Assembly (NCBI GenBank): GCA_028874335.1
Contig: JAPPJY010000051.1
Location: forward strand, 1 to 34,246
Origin: Gemmatimonadota bacterium
GTDB lineage: Bacteria; Latescibacterota; UBA2968; GCA-2709665
Direction: 5' to 3'
Length of the DNA stretch: 34,246 bases
The first letter of the stretch is position 1. Each line of letters begins with the position of its first letter. Below, in pieces: positions 1 to 7,329 of this stretch. A program made the position numbers and the translations under genes. Under the pieces are notes generated by a model. That model made no database searches and was not told the DNA's origin. It saw only the letters and a list, made by a program, of their open reading frames with translations.

Positions 1-137
1 AGCCTTTTTTCGGACCTCTTCTCTGAGAATCTCACCGTTCTTGGACAGCAGTGATCAAAAACGAAAGTCGAAATCAAAGGCTACCTCTCCTTCCAGGCCC
101 CTCTCCGACGGGAGAACGCAAGGAAACCAGGAAAATC

Positions 138-158
138 GGGCGACCACAAGGGTCGCCC
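138..158. repeat. Small palindromic intergenic repeat (8-bp stem)
   Basis: GGGCGACC (138–145) and GGTCGCCC (151–158) are perfect reverse complements around the loop ACAAG, followed by CTACAAATAC. The wording closely resembles a short hairpin repeat scattered between genes in many unrelated bacteria. It is non-coding. Only one copy is visible in this window. Confidence 0.6.
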
Positions 159-268
159 CTACAAATACAAACGCCACGGGCGAATGCAGATTCCGCGCTT
201 TTTCGTGAAGTATCAAATTCGTGCCGAAACCCGCAAGGCCCAATCAAGCGCACGGTCGTGGCGTGGGG

Positions 269-374
269 GGTTTTTCCGTGCTGATCCGTCCATCGCATCT
301 GCATTGGCACAGCTGAAGGGTTGGCAGGCCGCCCAATTCCAATTTTCGCCTCCGGAGTAATTCACGGAAAAACC
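269..374. repeat. Widely spaced 12-bp perfect inverted repeat
   Basis: GGTTTTTCCGTG at 269–280 is repeated as its exact reverse complement at 363–374. Both arms are flanked outward by G-rich (left) and C-rich (right) runs. The 82 bp between the arms contain no gene. The arrangement resembles a miniature inverted-repeat element or its remnant, but no target-site duplication is evident, so the nature is uncertain. Confidence 0.4.
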
Positions 375-544
375 GGCCCCCTGCCGAAGGGCGCGCTTCT
401 TTCAAAGGCGGGGAGAGGTAAGAAGGGAGAGGGGAGAGATTGCCTGCCTTGTGAGGAATCATCTCGTGCCGACGGCAAGGAGGAAAAACATACCTGGCAA
501 GATTTCTTCTACCGTCTTACCTCTTGCGTCTACCCGCCCTTCCG

Positions 545-1900
545 CTATTTGCCTATACAGAACGTACTGAATATCCGGTCCAGGATCTCGTCCGACGTAA
601 TCTCGCCGACAATCTCGGCCAATGCGTCGGCCGCCTCCCTCAGTTCGACCGCGATCACTTCTCTCGGCAGCCCCTGGTCGAGCGCCCGCGTCGCCCGTCC
701 GAGCGCGTTTCCCGCTCGCCGCAACGCCTCCGCGTGTCGCGCGTGCGATACCACCCCGGGGTCGGGATCGGAAACGGCCATGACGCGCCCGCGGACGGAT
801 TTCCTGAGGCGGTGGAGACCATCCCCGGTAAGGGCCGAGACCGTGAGATCCTGAAATCGGCGATCGCCCCGCCAGTCGGCGTGGAGACCCAGGTCACTCT
901 TGTTCTTCACGAGTACCACATTTGCAGGATCCACGTCCGAGACGATCTTCTCCAGTCCGGCGGCCGCGGGGACGGACGCATCCACGACCAGCAGCACAAG
1001 CGCGGCCCTGGCAATCGCTTCCCGTGAACGGCGGGCGCCTTCGCGCTCGATGGCGTCCCGAGGATTCGCGATACCGGCGGTGTCGACCAGGGTTACGCGA
1101 ATGCCGTCCAGGGTAATGGACTCTTCAATCGTATCCCTCGTGGTTCCGGAAACCGGGGACACGATCGCCCGGTCCTCTTCCAGCAGCCGGTTGAGCAGGC
1201 TCGACTTGCCCGCGTTGGGGGGGCCCGCCAGCGCAACAAGGGCGCCGTCGCGTATCACTTTACCGTGCCGGTAGGAGTCGATCAAGCGCTCGATTTCTTC
1301 CGCCGATCGCTTCAGCGATGGACGTATGGCGTCCTGCTCGACCTCCGCGTCTTCGTAAAAGTCCAGCCCGGCCTCGAGCAACGTCAGCGAATCCCGGAGG
1401 GCTTCCGCCAGATCCTCGAACCTGGACCTCAATCCGCCCCGCAGCTGAAAGTATGCGGATTGAAGGCCCCGGTCCGCACCTGCGGTGATCATATCCGCGA
1501 TCGCTTCCGCCTGGGTGAGGTCGATTCGGCCATTCAGAAATGCCCTCCGGGTGAACTCACCCGGTTCAGCCGGCCGGGCGCCGGCCGACACGAGGGCCTC
1601 CATTGCGCGCCGCAGAAGCAGAGGGCCTCCGTGGCAGTTGAATTCCACGGTATCTTCACCGGTAAACGACCGCGAACCCCTCATCACGGAGACCAGGACC
1701 TCATCCAGATCCTGGTCTCCGACGACAAATCTCCCGTACGTCAGGCGCCGGTCCCCGACCCGGTTCAGTTCGCGTGATCCACAAAAAAAACCGGAGGCAA
1801 TTCCTACCGCCTCCGGACCCGAGAGCCGGACGATGCCTATCGCTGCCTCGCCGTGACCGGTGGCGATTGCGACAATGGTATCGCGGTCCGACGGTCTCAT
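545..1900 (-). CDS. mnmE: tRNA uridine-5-carboxymethylaminomethyl(34) synthesis GTPase MnmE
   Basis: MnmE works with MnmG to install the carboxymethylaminomethyl group on wobble U34 of certain tRNAs, using methylene-tetrahydrofolate and GTP hydrolysis in the cytoplasm. The 451-residue product has the usual length. It shows the N-terminal folate-binding domain (about 1–120), helical domain, G1 loop GPPNAGKS (226–233), G3 DTAG (273–276), a G4 NKSD, and the C-terminal CIGK (448–451) whose cysteine is a family hallmark. The start lies 12 nt after the yidC stop, with a TGAGG ribosome site overlapping that stop codon, so it is probably translated from the rpmH–rnpA–yidC transcript. MnmG, the obligate partner, is not in the window. 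Identification is firm. Confidence 0.97.
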   Translation of the reverse strand: MRPSDRDTIVAIATGHGEAAIGIVRLSGPEAVGIASGFFCGSRELNRVGDRRLTYGRFVVGDQDLDEVLVSVMRGSRSFTGEDTVEFNCHGGPLLLRRAMEALVSAGARPAEPGEFTRRAFLNGRIDLTQAEAIADMITAGADRGLQSAYFQLRGGLRSRFEDLAEALRDSLTLLEAGLDFYEDAEVEQDAIRPSLKRSAEEIERLIDSYRHGKVIRDGALVALAGPPNAGKSSLLNRLLEEDRAIVSPVSGTTRDTIEESITLDGIRVTLVDTAGIANPRDAIEREGARRSREAIARAALVLLVVDASVPAAAGLEKIVSDVDPANVVLVKNKSDLGLHADWRGDRRFQDLTVSALTGDGLHRLRKSVRGRVMAVSDPDPGVVSHARHAEALRRAGNALGRATRALDQGLPREVIAVELREAADALAEIVGEITSDEILDRIFSTFCIGK

Positions 1901-1912
1901 CCGAATATATCC

Positions 1913-3595
1913 TCAGCGCGTGCCGAGCACGCGCTTCACGCGTTCCATGACTTGCTGCTGTATAATTGTGAGAACGTTGAACATGGTCCAGTAGAGCACC
2001 AGACCGGACGACAGGCTCCACATTATCCAGATCATGAATACAGGCATGATGTAGACCATGAACGCCTGTTTCGGATCTTTCATGGTCATTTTTGACTGCA
2101 CAAACGTAGAAACGGCCATAAGCAGCGGCAGAAGGTGGATTTCTAAACCGCCGATATATATCCGGTCCGGCTGCGACAGGTCCGTAATCCAGAACACGAA
2201 TTCGGACTGCCGGAGTTCTATTGCGCCCCTGAACACGTTGAACAGCGAAAAGAGGATGGGCATCTGGATGACCATCGGCAAACAGCCCCCGAGCGGGTTG
2301 ACGCCCTCCTCCTTGTAGAGCTTCATCATCTCCCGCTGGACCTTCTGCTGGTCGTCCGGATATTTCTCGCGTAACGCGGCGATCCTGGGCTGAAACTGCT
2401 GCATCTTGGCAGTAGCCTCCAAGGCTTTGTGAGTCAGCGGAAATACCACGATTTTGATCAGCACCGAAAAGACGATGATGACCAGACCATAGTTCGGGAT
2501 CAGCGGATGAAGCGCGAGAAAGGCCCTGAGATTCAGATTGGTGATGGGCTTGATGATGGGCCGGAAGATGGCGAAACCATACTCCATGAACTCCTCCATC
2601 TCCAGTTCCCGGTAGTTGCCGGACAGGTCCTGATTCTGCTGCCTCATGCGGTCGTAGGAGATCGGACCGAAATAGACGCCGAAACGCTGTCCCGGATCGA
2701 CGACTTTCGACAGGATTTCGACGTCGTACCATTCGGCGATATCGGGCTTGTCGCCAGCCATATTCAGGCCGTAGCTGCCTTCCGGGGGAATCAGGGCGAC
2801 CAGGAAGTATTTGTTCCTGATTCCAACCCACGAGATCCGGCCGCCGGGCGGTGGGTCGCCGCCGGGCTCCAGGTCCGCCACGTCCCAGGTTTCCACCTCG
2901 CCGCCAGCACGCGTGACCACCGACATATAGGCCGCGTTCTCTTCCGGATTGTTCTCGGTATCGGCCAGGCTGCCCGACCATCCAATCCCCAGCTTTTCCT
3001 GCGGCTGCAATCCGGAAACGGCCACCGCCATTTCCGCACGGTAGCGGTTGCCCTGGAATCGGATCCGCTTCTCGATCGTTCGCGTTCCCGCCTGGCTCCT
3101 GAAGATCAGTTCGGCCTGTTCCGCGCCGGCCAGCGTAAGTCCTGGCGTGTCAGTGGAAAACTCGTACGCGTCCAGCGGCTCACCGGCCAGTGAAAGGCCC
3201 AGCGCGGCGCTCCCGGGAGCGATCAGATCGAGTTGTCCGCCGTCGGGATGTTCGTACGCCTTCAGCACCAGCTGGGAGAGTACCCCGCCGAGAGTACTGA
3301 ACGTGGCGGTAAAAAGATCGGTTTCGACAATGACGTCCCGGGGGGTGAATTCACGGGGGACCGGCTGCATGCCTGCCTGCTCCGTCGGTGCCGCCCGCGG
3401 CGCTTCCGGCACAAATTCGGGCGGGCGGACGGACCGTTCCGGAGGAGGGGGCGGTGGCGTCCGACGGCTTTCGGCGGGGACCGGTTCGGGTGTCGGGATC
3501 GGAATTGCCGGTCCCATTATCCATTCCATATAGTGGGGGTAGAGAATAATGATCAGGCCGATCAAAATGAATGCGAGGATTGTGCGCTTATCCAT
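1913..3595 (-). CDS. yidC: Membrane protein insertase YidC
   Basis: YidC inserts and folds inner-membrane proteins, alone or with SecYEG. The 560-residue product has an N-terminal signal-anchor helix (about 5–22), a Pro-rich linker (30–80), a large beta-sandwich periplasmic domain (about 85–320, the Gram-negative type), and the conserved C-terminal insertase core with five predicted helices (about 340–550). The core contains NPLGGCLPMVIQMPI and the amphipathic hairpin KMQQFQPRIAALREKYPDD. In the hydrophilic groove, Lys381 stands where E. coli and B. subtilis have a functionally important Arg. The gene lies between rnpA and mnmE as usual, but neither yidD nor jag is present. It starts at ATG with only a weak upstream AGG. 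Identification is firm. Confidence 0.97.
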   Translation of the reverse strand: MDKRTILAFILIGLIIILYPHYMEWIMGPAIPIPTPEPVPAESRRTPPPPPPERSVRPPEFVPEAPRAAPTEQAGMQPVPREFTPRDVIVETDLFTATFSTLGGVLSQLVLKAYEHPDGGQLDLIAPGSAALGLSLAGEPLDAYEFSTDTPGLTLAGAEQAELIFRSQAGTRTIEKRIRFQGNRYRAEMAVAVSGLQPQEKLGIGWSGSLADTENNPEENAAYMSVVTRAGGEVETWDVADLEPGGDPPPGGRISWVGIRNKYFLVALIPPEGSYGLNMAGDKPDIAEWYDVEILSKVVDPGQRFGVYFGPISYDRMRQQNQDLSGNYRELEMEEFMEYGFAIFRPIIKPITNLNLRAFLALHPLIPNYGLVIIVFSVLIKIVVFPLTHKALEATAKMQQFQPRIAALREKYPDDQQKVQREMMKLYKEEGVNPLGGCLPMVIQMPILFSLFNVFRGAIELRQSEFVFWITDLSQPDRIYIGGLEIHLLPLLMAVSTFVQSKMTMKDPKQAFMVYIMPVFMIWIMWSLSSGLVLYWTMFNVLTIIQQQVMERVKRVLGTR

Positions 3596-3974
3596 CCGTC
3601 ATACCTGTCTTGTCGAGGATCGGCAGGAAGAACACATGAAAGCAGCCCATTCGAAGCGTCATCACACGCCTGCATTGTGCCGTCGAGGCGGACTCATCGA
3701 CCGAACCTCGGCAACCTGTTTTCGGACCGGAACACTGGCGGGGGGCGTGATGAGGGGGGTGACACACGTCCGAAGACAAAGTGGAGGGCGATTTAACGAG
3801 GAAGCAACCCTAGCCAGTCCGTTGAAAGAGTCCATCCGGGCTACGGCCGGCCCTTGTGGTCGAAAACCTGCGTTGCGCTCCATCGCCGAATCGAAGGATG
3901 GGACTCGGTCGCGCGTCTTGTCTTCGACCACAATGGCTCGGCCTCGCCTGCAGAGCGACACTGTCAACCGACTG
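3596..3974 (-). other. Gene-free gap between rnpA and yidC where yidD is usually found
   Basis: Many bacteria carry yidD (about 70 residues, with a CRF-x-PTCS motif) here. I searched the minus strand for that motif and found none. Long frames stay open on both strands, but their translations look like out-of-frame GC-rich sequence. The gap contains a 14-nt inverted repeat near rnpA (3854–3933). It is probably a transcribed spacer of the rpmH–rnpA–yidC–mnmE transcript, or holds an independent yidC promoter that I could not recognise. Confidence 0.5.
3854..3933 (-). repeat. 14-nt inverted repeat downstream of rnpA
   Basis: TTGTGGTCGAAAAC (3854–3867) and GTCTTCGACCACAA (3920–3933) are reverse complements at 13 of 14 positions, separated by 52 bp. 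On the minus strand this would form a long-looped stem about 40 nt after the rnpA stop codon. No T-tract follows, so it is not a typical intrinsic terminator. It could be an mRNA-processing or stability structure between rnpA and yidC, or a remnant of a small palindromic element. Confidence 0.35.
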
Positions 3975-4319
3975 CTACGGCGTGACGGCCGAACCGTGGA
4001 GCAGACCCAGTCTTCCGAACGCAGCGAAGATATCACTGCGCAAGTCCCGGAACCCTGCAACGGCCGAACCGTCGCCGACGGATATGATGACCAGATGACC
4101 CGTGCTGCGGTGCGGCGCCAATTCCCTGCAGATAACACGAATTCGCCGCCGGGCGCGATTTCGCGCAACCGCCTTTCCAAACCGCTTGCGCACGGAGATG
4201 AAGATACGATCTTCCGCGGATTTACATGCGCGGACATGCAGCCAGCGGCCCCTGAATACCGATCCGGCCCGCCGAAGACGCTGAACCTCCCTGCGCAGAC
4301 GGGCGCGTGTCCTGGGCAT
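3975..4319 (-). CDS. rnpA: Ribonuclease P protein component
   Basis: This small basic protein assists the catalytic RNA of RNase P in maturing tRNA 5' ends. The product from the ATG at 4319 is 114 residues, the normal family size. It contains the signature KRFGKAVARNRARRRIR (about 45–61), with the conserved RN and the basic helix that contacts RNase P RNA, and a central FISVRKRFG strand-helix. The rpmH stop codon at 4321–4323 is one base upstream of this ATG, so translation is probably coupled to L34. A longer in-frame start exists inside rpmH (4379) and cannot be excluded, because extended rnpA starts overlapping rpmH are known in some thermophiles. Confidence 0.93.
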   Translation of the reverse strand: MPRTRARLRREVQRLRRAGSVFRGRWLHVRACKSAEDRIFISVRKRFGKAVARNRARRRIRVICRELAPHRSTGHLVIISVGDGSAVAGFRDLRSDIFAAFGRLGLLHGSAVTP

Positions 4320-4320
4320 G

Positions 4321-4455
4321 CTAGAGCGAGACCCGTACGCGGCCCTTGCGACGGCGCCTGGAAAAGATCTGGCGCCCACCAGGCGTCCGCATGCGATGGC
4401 GAAAACCGTGTTTGTTCTTTCGCTTCCGGTGGCTCGGCTGGAACGTCCGCTTCAT
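4321..4455 (-). CDS. rpmH: 50S ribosomal protein L34
   Basis: L34 is a very small, highly basic protein of the large ribosomal subunit. The 44-residue product begins [19 protein letters not shown] and has the [19 protein letters not shown] tail, which matches the family almost end to end. The start was fixed by that universal N-terminus; an in-frame upstream ATG at 4551 would add an unrelated stretch. No strong ribosome-binding site is visible. A near-consensus sigma70 promoter lies at 4523–4551, giving a leader of roughly 60 nt. It is the first gene of the leftward transcript rpmH–rnpA–yidC–mnmE. Confidence 0.97.
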   Translation of the reverse strand: MKRTFQPSHRKRKNKHGFRHRMRTPGGRQIFSRRRRKGRVRVSL

Positions 4456-4522
4456 TGGAATTGTCCGTGCGTTGCGCAAAGAACATTCATTGCTGTATCT
4501 AAATGAATTGTAGGAAGTTATG

Positions 4523-4551
4523 AATATAGACGGGGAACTGATCTTTGTCAA
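4523..4551 (-). promoter_or_regulatory. Sigma70-type promoter for rpmH
   Basis: On the minus strand TTGACA (4551–4546) is followed by a 17-bp spacer and TATATT (4528–4523). This is a full -35 consensus with a 5-of-6 -10 at ideal spacing. Transcription would start near 4516, about 60 nt before the L34 start codon. Confidence 0.85.
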
Positions 4552-4744
4552 GGGATTTCCGCGGCATCCGGACGCACATACAAAATACTACTATATATTG
4601 TGTTTATTAGATTTAAGACACATTTTATAGTGTCTGAACGTTCACGAACGAACCCTACGGAATTATCTGAAAAATCTGCCAAAAAGGGCTTGACTTTTGC
4701 AATTCCATTCTTTAGTTTGGCGCCATCCTGATTGCCGAGGCAAT

Positions 4745-4774
4745 TCCTTCGGCGGCTCCCCCGTATACTATATT
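4745..4774 (+). promoter_or_regulatory. Possible dnaA promoter
   Basis: TATACTATATT (4764–4774) offers two overlapping -10 hexamers on the plus strand. Upstream -35 candidates (TTCCTT or similar, 4744–4750) are poor matches. If used, the dnaA leader would be about 235 nt and would contain both hairpins at 4803–4875. Confidence 0.35.
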
Positions 4775-4802
4775 CATACTTGAGATTTGGTTTTTTAATG
4801 TG

Positions 4803-4819
4803 GCCGGCGAGCCGCCGGC
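4803..4819 (+). repeat. 7-bp GC hairpin in probable dnaA leader
   Basis: GCCGGCG, a three-base loop AGC, then CGCCGGC form a perfect and very stable stem. It is preceded rather than followed by a T-run (TTTTTTAATG, 4792–4800), so it is not a plus-strand terminator. Read on the minus strand, the stem is followed by the complementary A-run, so it is not a terminator in that direction either. Confidence 0.5.
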
Positions 4820-4844
4820 AGGACTTTGTATTGTCCGCTTGTGA

Positions 4845-4875
4845 GGAATTCACCTCTGCGTCTGCCGTGAATTCC
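4845..4875 (+). repeat. 9-bp inverted repeat upstream of dnaA
   Basis: GGAATTCAC (4845–4853) and GTGAATTCC (4867–4875) are perfect reverse complements around a 13-nt loop. The spacing would allow either an mRNA hairpin in the dnaA leader or a dimeric operator with half-sites two helical turns apart. No matching sequence was noticed elsewhere in the window. Confidence 0.5.
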
Positions 4876-5014
4876 ATCCCCCCAGAATATCTTCTGCAAC
4901 ACTCCCTCCATAGATGATCTTCTGGCTTCTGGCAGGGCTCGGCTTACATCCCCGTCACCCTTCTCTCAAATAAGAAAATTCCGGTTTAGCGAAGGCTATT
5001 TTCCTCGCTAACGT

Positions 5015-6439
5015 ATGCGCGGTTTTGTCTATATGGTTGACAAACATCCCGGCCTCTGGGACCAGTGTTTGCGGAAGATAGAGGGGAAGATCGAGGCGGA
5101 TACCTACGGGACATGGTTCGCCCAGACGTCCTCATCGCAGCTTGACGCCAGACTCGCCCTGATTGAGGTGCCAACCTCCTTTTTCGTGGACTGGCTGGAG
5201 GAGCATTGGCTTGACCTGATCCGGTCTACAATAAAAGAGATCACATCCTGGGCGCCGGAGATCAGGTTCTCTGTCAAGAAAAATCCGCCTGCTTCCGCCG
5301 GCGCGCCACTCGACTTCTCCACCAGCGACGATTCCGCTGCTCGAACGCCCGCGCCACCGGTGGAACCGGTCGTTCAAGGACCGGTTTCCGAAGCCGTATT
5401 TCCCCTGAATCCCCGATACCGGTTCGAAGATTTCATTGTCGGTGAGAGCAATCAGTTTTCATTTACCGCCGCGAAATCCGTCGCTGAGTCGCCCGGCGCG
5501 ACATCGTACAATCCGCTGGTCATCTACAGCGGTGTGGGACTCGGGAAAACGCACCTGCTTCAGGCAATCGCCGACCATTGCGTACGAAACGGCACGGCCG
5601 GGCGCGTTGTGTATACATCCGCCGAAAGGTTCTTCACCGACTATCTGAAAGCCATCCAGAAACAGGATACGTCCGCCTACGTCGAGATCTATCGAAACGC
5701 GGACATTCTGCTGATTGACGACATCCAGTTCTACGTGAAGACCGAGGCATGCCAGCGCGAACTGCTTCACACGTTCAACACATTGTATCAACTGAACAAA
5801 CAGATCGTCCTGAGTTCGGACCGTCCGCCGTCAACCCTGAAAGGATTCGAAGACAGGCTGATTTCAAGATTCCAATGGGGCCTCGTTTCGGATATCGACC
5901 GGCCCGACCTGGAAACGCGGATGGCAATCATCAATCAGAAAGCAGGCGATCATGGCGTCCGGATTCCCGCGGATGTAGCCCGTTTCATGGCTGAACAGGT
6001 CGATTCCAACATTCGGGAGCTTGAAGGCGCCCTCACGCAACTCATTACTTTTTCGGTATATAAACGCGCACCGGTCTCCCTCGAAATCGCAAGGGATACC
6101 ATAAAGAGTCTGGGACGCGTGAAATCCATGACTTCGCCCGCGATCAGCATCAGCGAGATTCAGAGACGTACCGCCGGATACTTCGATATTTCCGTGGAAA
6201 TGTTGACCGGCGCCACCCGCAGGCAGGAAATCACAACGGCAAGACATATCTGCATGTACCTTTGCAGAAGGCTCACGCAGGCGCCGCTCAAGTCAATCGG
6301 CACTGAATTTGGAAATCGGGACCACACAACAGTTATTCACGCGTGCAGGAACATCGCCGCCAGGCTTTCAACCGATCCGGATTTTCAGGTACTTGTCAGC
6401 CGGATCCAGAACCGGGTTCAGCAGTTCGTATCGGCCTGA
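5015..6439 (+). CDS. dnaA: Chromosomal replication initiator protein DnaA
   Basis: DnaA binds 9-bp boxes at oriC, forms an ATP-dependent filament, melts the origin and recruits the helicase. The 474-residue product shows domain I (about 7–85, interaction and oligomerisation), a Pro-rich domain II linker (about 95–125), the AAA+ core with Walker A GVGLGKT (173–179) and Walker B ILLIDDIQF (231–239), and the C-terminal helix-turn-helix with GNRDHTTVIHA (433–443), the box-recognition signature (usually GGRDHTTV). Two starts are possible: ATG 5015 and ATG 5033 (beginning MVDKHPGLW). Neither has a good ribosome site, and the second resembles the usual N-terminus more. A strong terminator follows, so dnaA is probably transcribed separately from dnaN. 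Confidence 0.97.
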   Translation: MRGFVYMVDKHPGLWDQCLRKIEGKIEADTYGTWFAQTSSSQLDARLALIEVPTSFFVDWLEEHWLDLIRSTIKEITSWAPEIRFSVKKNPPASAGAPLDFSTSDDSAARTPAPPVEPVVQGPVSEAVFPLNPRYRFEDFIVGESNQFSFTAAKSVAESPGATSYNPLVIYSGVGLGKTHLLQAIADHCVRNGTAGRVVYTSAERFFTDYLKAIQKQDTSAYVEIYRNADILLIDDIQFYVKTEACQRELLHTFNTLYQLNKQIVLSSDRPPSTLKGFEDRLISRFQWGLVSDIDRPDLETRMAIINQKAGDHGVRIPADVARFMAEQVDSNIRELEGALTQLITFSVYKRAPVSLEIARDTIKSLGRVKSMTSPAISISEIQRRTAGYFDISVEMLTGATRRQEITTARHICMYLCRRLTQAPLKSIGTEFGNRDHTTVIHACRNIAARLSTDPDFQVLVSRIQNRVQQFVSA

Positions 6440-6503
6440 GCCTCTCAACGCGCGGCTTACGGACAGCGAGGCGCGGGTGCTGTTTGCATGCCCTGACGCC
6501 TGG

Positions 6504-6540
6504 AAAGACCGATTCAGTATTTTGAATCGGTCTTTTCTTT
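6504..6540 (+). terminator. Rho-independent terminator after dnaA
   Basis: AAAGACCGATTCA (6504–6516) and TGAATCGGTCTTT (6523–6535) form a perfect 13-bp stem with a 6-nt loop, followed by TCTTT. It lies about 65 nt after the dnaA stop and separates dnaA transcription from the origin and dnaN. Confidence 0.9.
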
Positions 6541-6817
6541 GACAATGCGTGAAGATATCCACAAGAGACAACCCGCAAAGGCTCTATAGTATTCGAATTT
6601 TTCGTTCCATGACTTGCATTAAACAACAACTACATGGATGTGAGGAATGTGGAGAACACGGAATTCGGGCGGTCTTATGCAGGAAAAACCGATGGCTGAA
6701 ATGCAGGGTCGTTATGGAAAACATGTGCATATACGGCGTGTTGTTCACGTGTTCGCCGTCGGCGTTCATCGAACCTGTCCTCTTCCACAACTTCTGCAGA
6801 GGATTTTCCACATAGCC

Positions 6818-6832
6818 TGATTACAGTAATCA
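6818..6832. promoter_or_regulatory. 15-bp palindrome inside the origin
   Basis: TGATTACAGTAATCA is a perfect 7-bp inverted repeat around a single central base. It begins six bases after the DnaA box at 6804–6812 and ends nine bases before the AT-rich stretch. The size and symmetry fit a dimeric DNA-binding protein's operator, possibly a regulator of initiation. No known protein can be assigned from sequence. Confidence 0.45.
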
Positions 6833-6934
6833 AGGGGTGGGATATTTTCCTATTTATCGTATGAACATATAGTTGAGTTTGTCGTCCAGACAACAGACCC
6901 ACCCGGATCGGCAATTGTTGTTCACAACGCTGAT

Positions 6935-6943
6935 TGTGAATAA
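6935..6943 (-). promoter_or_regulatory. Perfect DnaA box
   Basis: The minus strand reads TTATTCACA, an exact match to TTATNCACA. A second box with one mismatch (TTGTTCACA, 6918–6926, plus strand) lies nine bases away in the opposite orientation, making a convergent pair typical of origins. Confidence 0.8.
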
Positions 6944-7194
6944 ATGCTGGTGGATGGGGATGATGCGTTTTCCTGAAGGGTGCGTCTCCACGTCGGCTCT
7001 CCGTGACATTGACCTGGAGCGCCGACACCCCATCGAATCCGCTCCGGAATCCGCGCGGGATCCCGCTTCTGTCGGCAGGGAAACACTGTCGCTGTGACGG
7101 GGCATATCGAGGGGGCGCCGAAGCGGCTGAAACGCGGTTCGGCGCGGTCCCGTACGGGGCGTTTCAAAAGAGGCTTTCCGGGGGACAATGATCG

Positions 7195-7223
7195 TTGACA
7201 AATTCGATAAAAATCAGTATATT
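7195..7223 (+). promoter_or_regulatory. Sigma70-type promoter for dnaN
   Basis: TTGACA (7195–7200), a 17-bp spacer and TATATT (7218–7223) form a near-perfect promoter. Transcription would start near 7230, leaving a 100-nt leader before the dnaN ATG. Its layout is the same as that of the rpmH promoter at 4523–4551. Confidence 0.88.
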
Positions 7224-7329
7224 ACGTTTTAGTAACCTGCGGCCGATCAAGCCGCTTTTTCCTGCGAATTCGATCCCCGAATTTCAACCGGTTTCTGGTG
7301 GAGTAACGTCTGTTCCCGGGAGATCTAAA

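Larger units (their letters stand above)
1..544. other. Non-coding stretch with decayed intergenic repeats
   Basis: I see no credible gene here. Short open frames exist on both strands, but none resembles a known protein. The stretch lies downstream of the end of mnmE, where many genomes carry mnmG/rsmG; here it holds repeat debris instead: a perfect 8-bp hairpin at 138–158, a 12-bp inverted repeat at 269–280/363–374, and purine-rich tracts around 410–440. It looks like an accumulation site for small palindromic elements. Whether a gene starts to the left of the window cannot be seen. Confidence 0.6.
4552..5014. other. AT-rich island and leader region between rpmH and dnaA
   Basis: No protein gene is supported here. 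Positions 4581–4630 have 10 G/C bases out of 50, in strong contrast with the surrounding GC-rich sequence. They contain AGACAC-N8-GTGTCT (4616–4635), followed by the palindrome GAACGTTC (4636–4643). Two weak DnaA-box-like sites (two mismatches each) lie at 4599–4607 and 4840–4848. Further right are two hairpins (4803–4819 and 4845–4875), which would lie in the dnaA leader if transcription starts near 4780. The stretch may be a second part of the origin, or simply a promoter region. Confidence 0.5.
6541..7194. other. oriC: Probable chromosomal origin oriC (dnaA–dnaN intergenic region)
   Basis: This gene-free 650-bp spacer holds a cluster of DnaA boxes (consensus TTATNCACA): a perfect one at 6935–6943 (minus strand) and single-mismatch ones at 6555–6563 (+), 6648–6656 (–), 6724–6732 (–), 6804–6812 (+) and 6918–6926 (+). 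A low-GC stretch at 6841–6880 (10 of 40 bases G/C) lies between boxes and is a candidate unwinding element. The position between dnaA and dnaN matches the classic origin arrangement, and genes diverge from this region. The last 100 bp before the dnaN promoter (about 7085–7190) are GC-rich and unexplained. Confidence 0.75.

Noticed and set aside
1701..2981. 426-residue minus-strand frame inside yidC and mnmE
   Set aside because: Out of frame with two well-conserved genes on the same strand; composition is Arg/Gly/Pro-rich, as expected from a shifted frame.
3549..4502. Long open frames on both strands across the yidC–rnpA–rpmH region (317 residues plus, 274 residues minus)
   Set aside because: They overlap rnpA and rpmH, which are certain, and their translations have no recognisable domain; GC-rich sequence keeps alternate frames open.
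4690..4718. TTGACT-N17-TAGTTT as a dnaA promoter
   Set aside because: The -10 matches TATAAT at only three positions; the TATACTATATT at 4764–4774 is a better -10.
6333..6341. TTATTCACG inside dnaA as an origin DnaA box
   Set aside because: It falls in the codons for the conserved VIHA motif of domain IV, so coding constraint explains it.
6975..7191. Several 60–115-residue frames between the DnaA boxes and dnaN
   Set aside because: None has a recognisable domain or ribosome site, they overlap one another on both strands, and the region has origin features.
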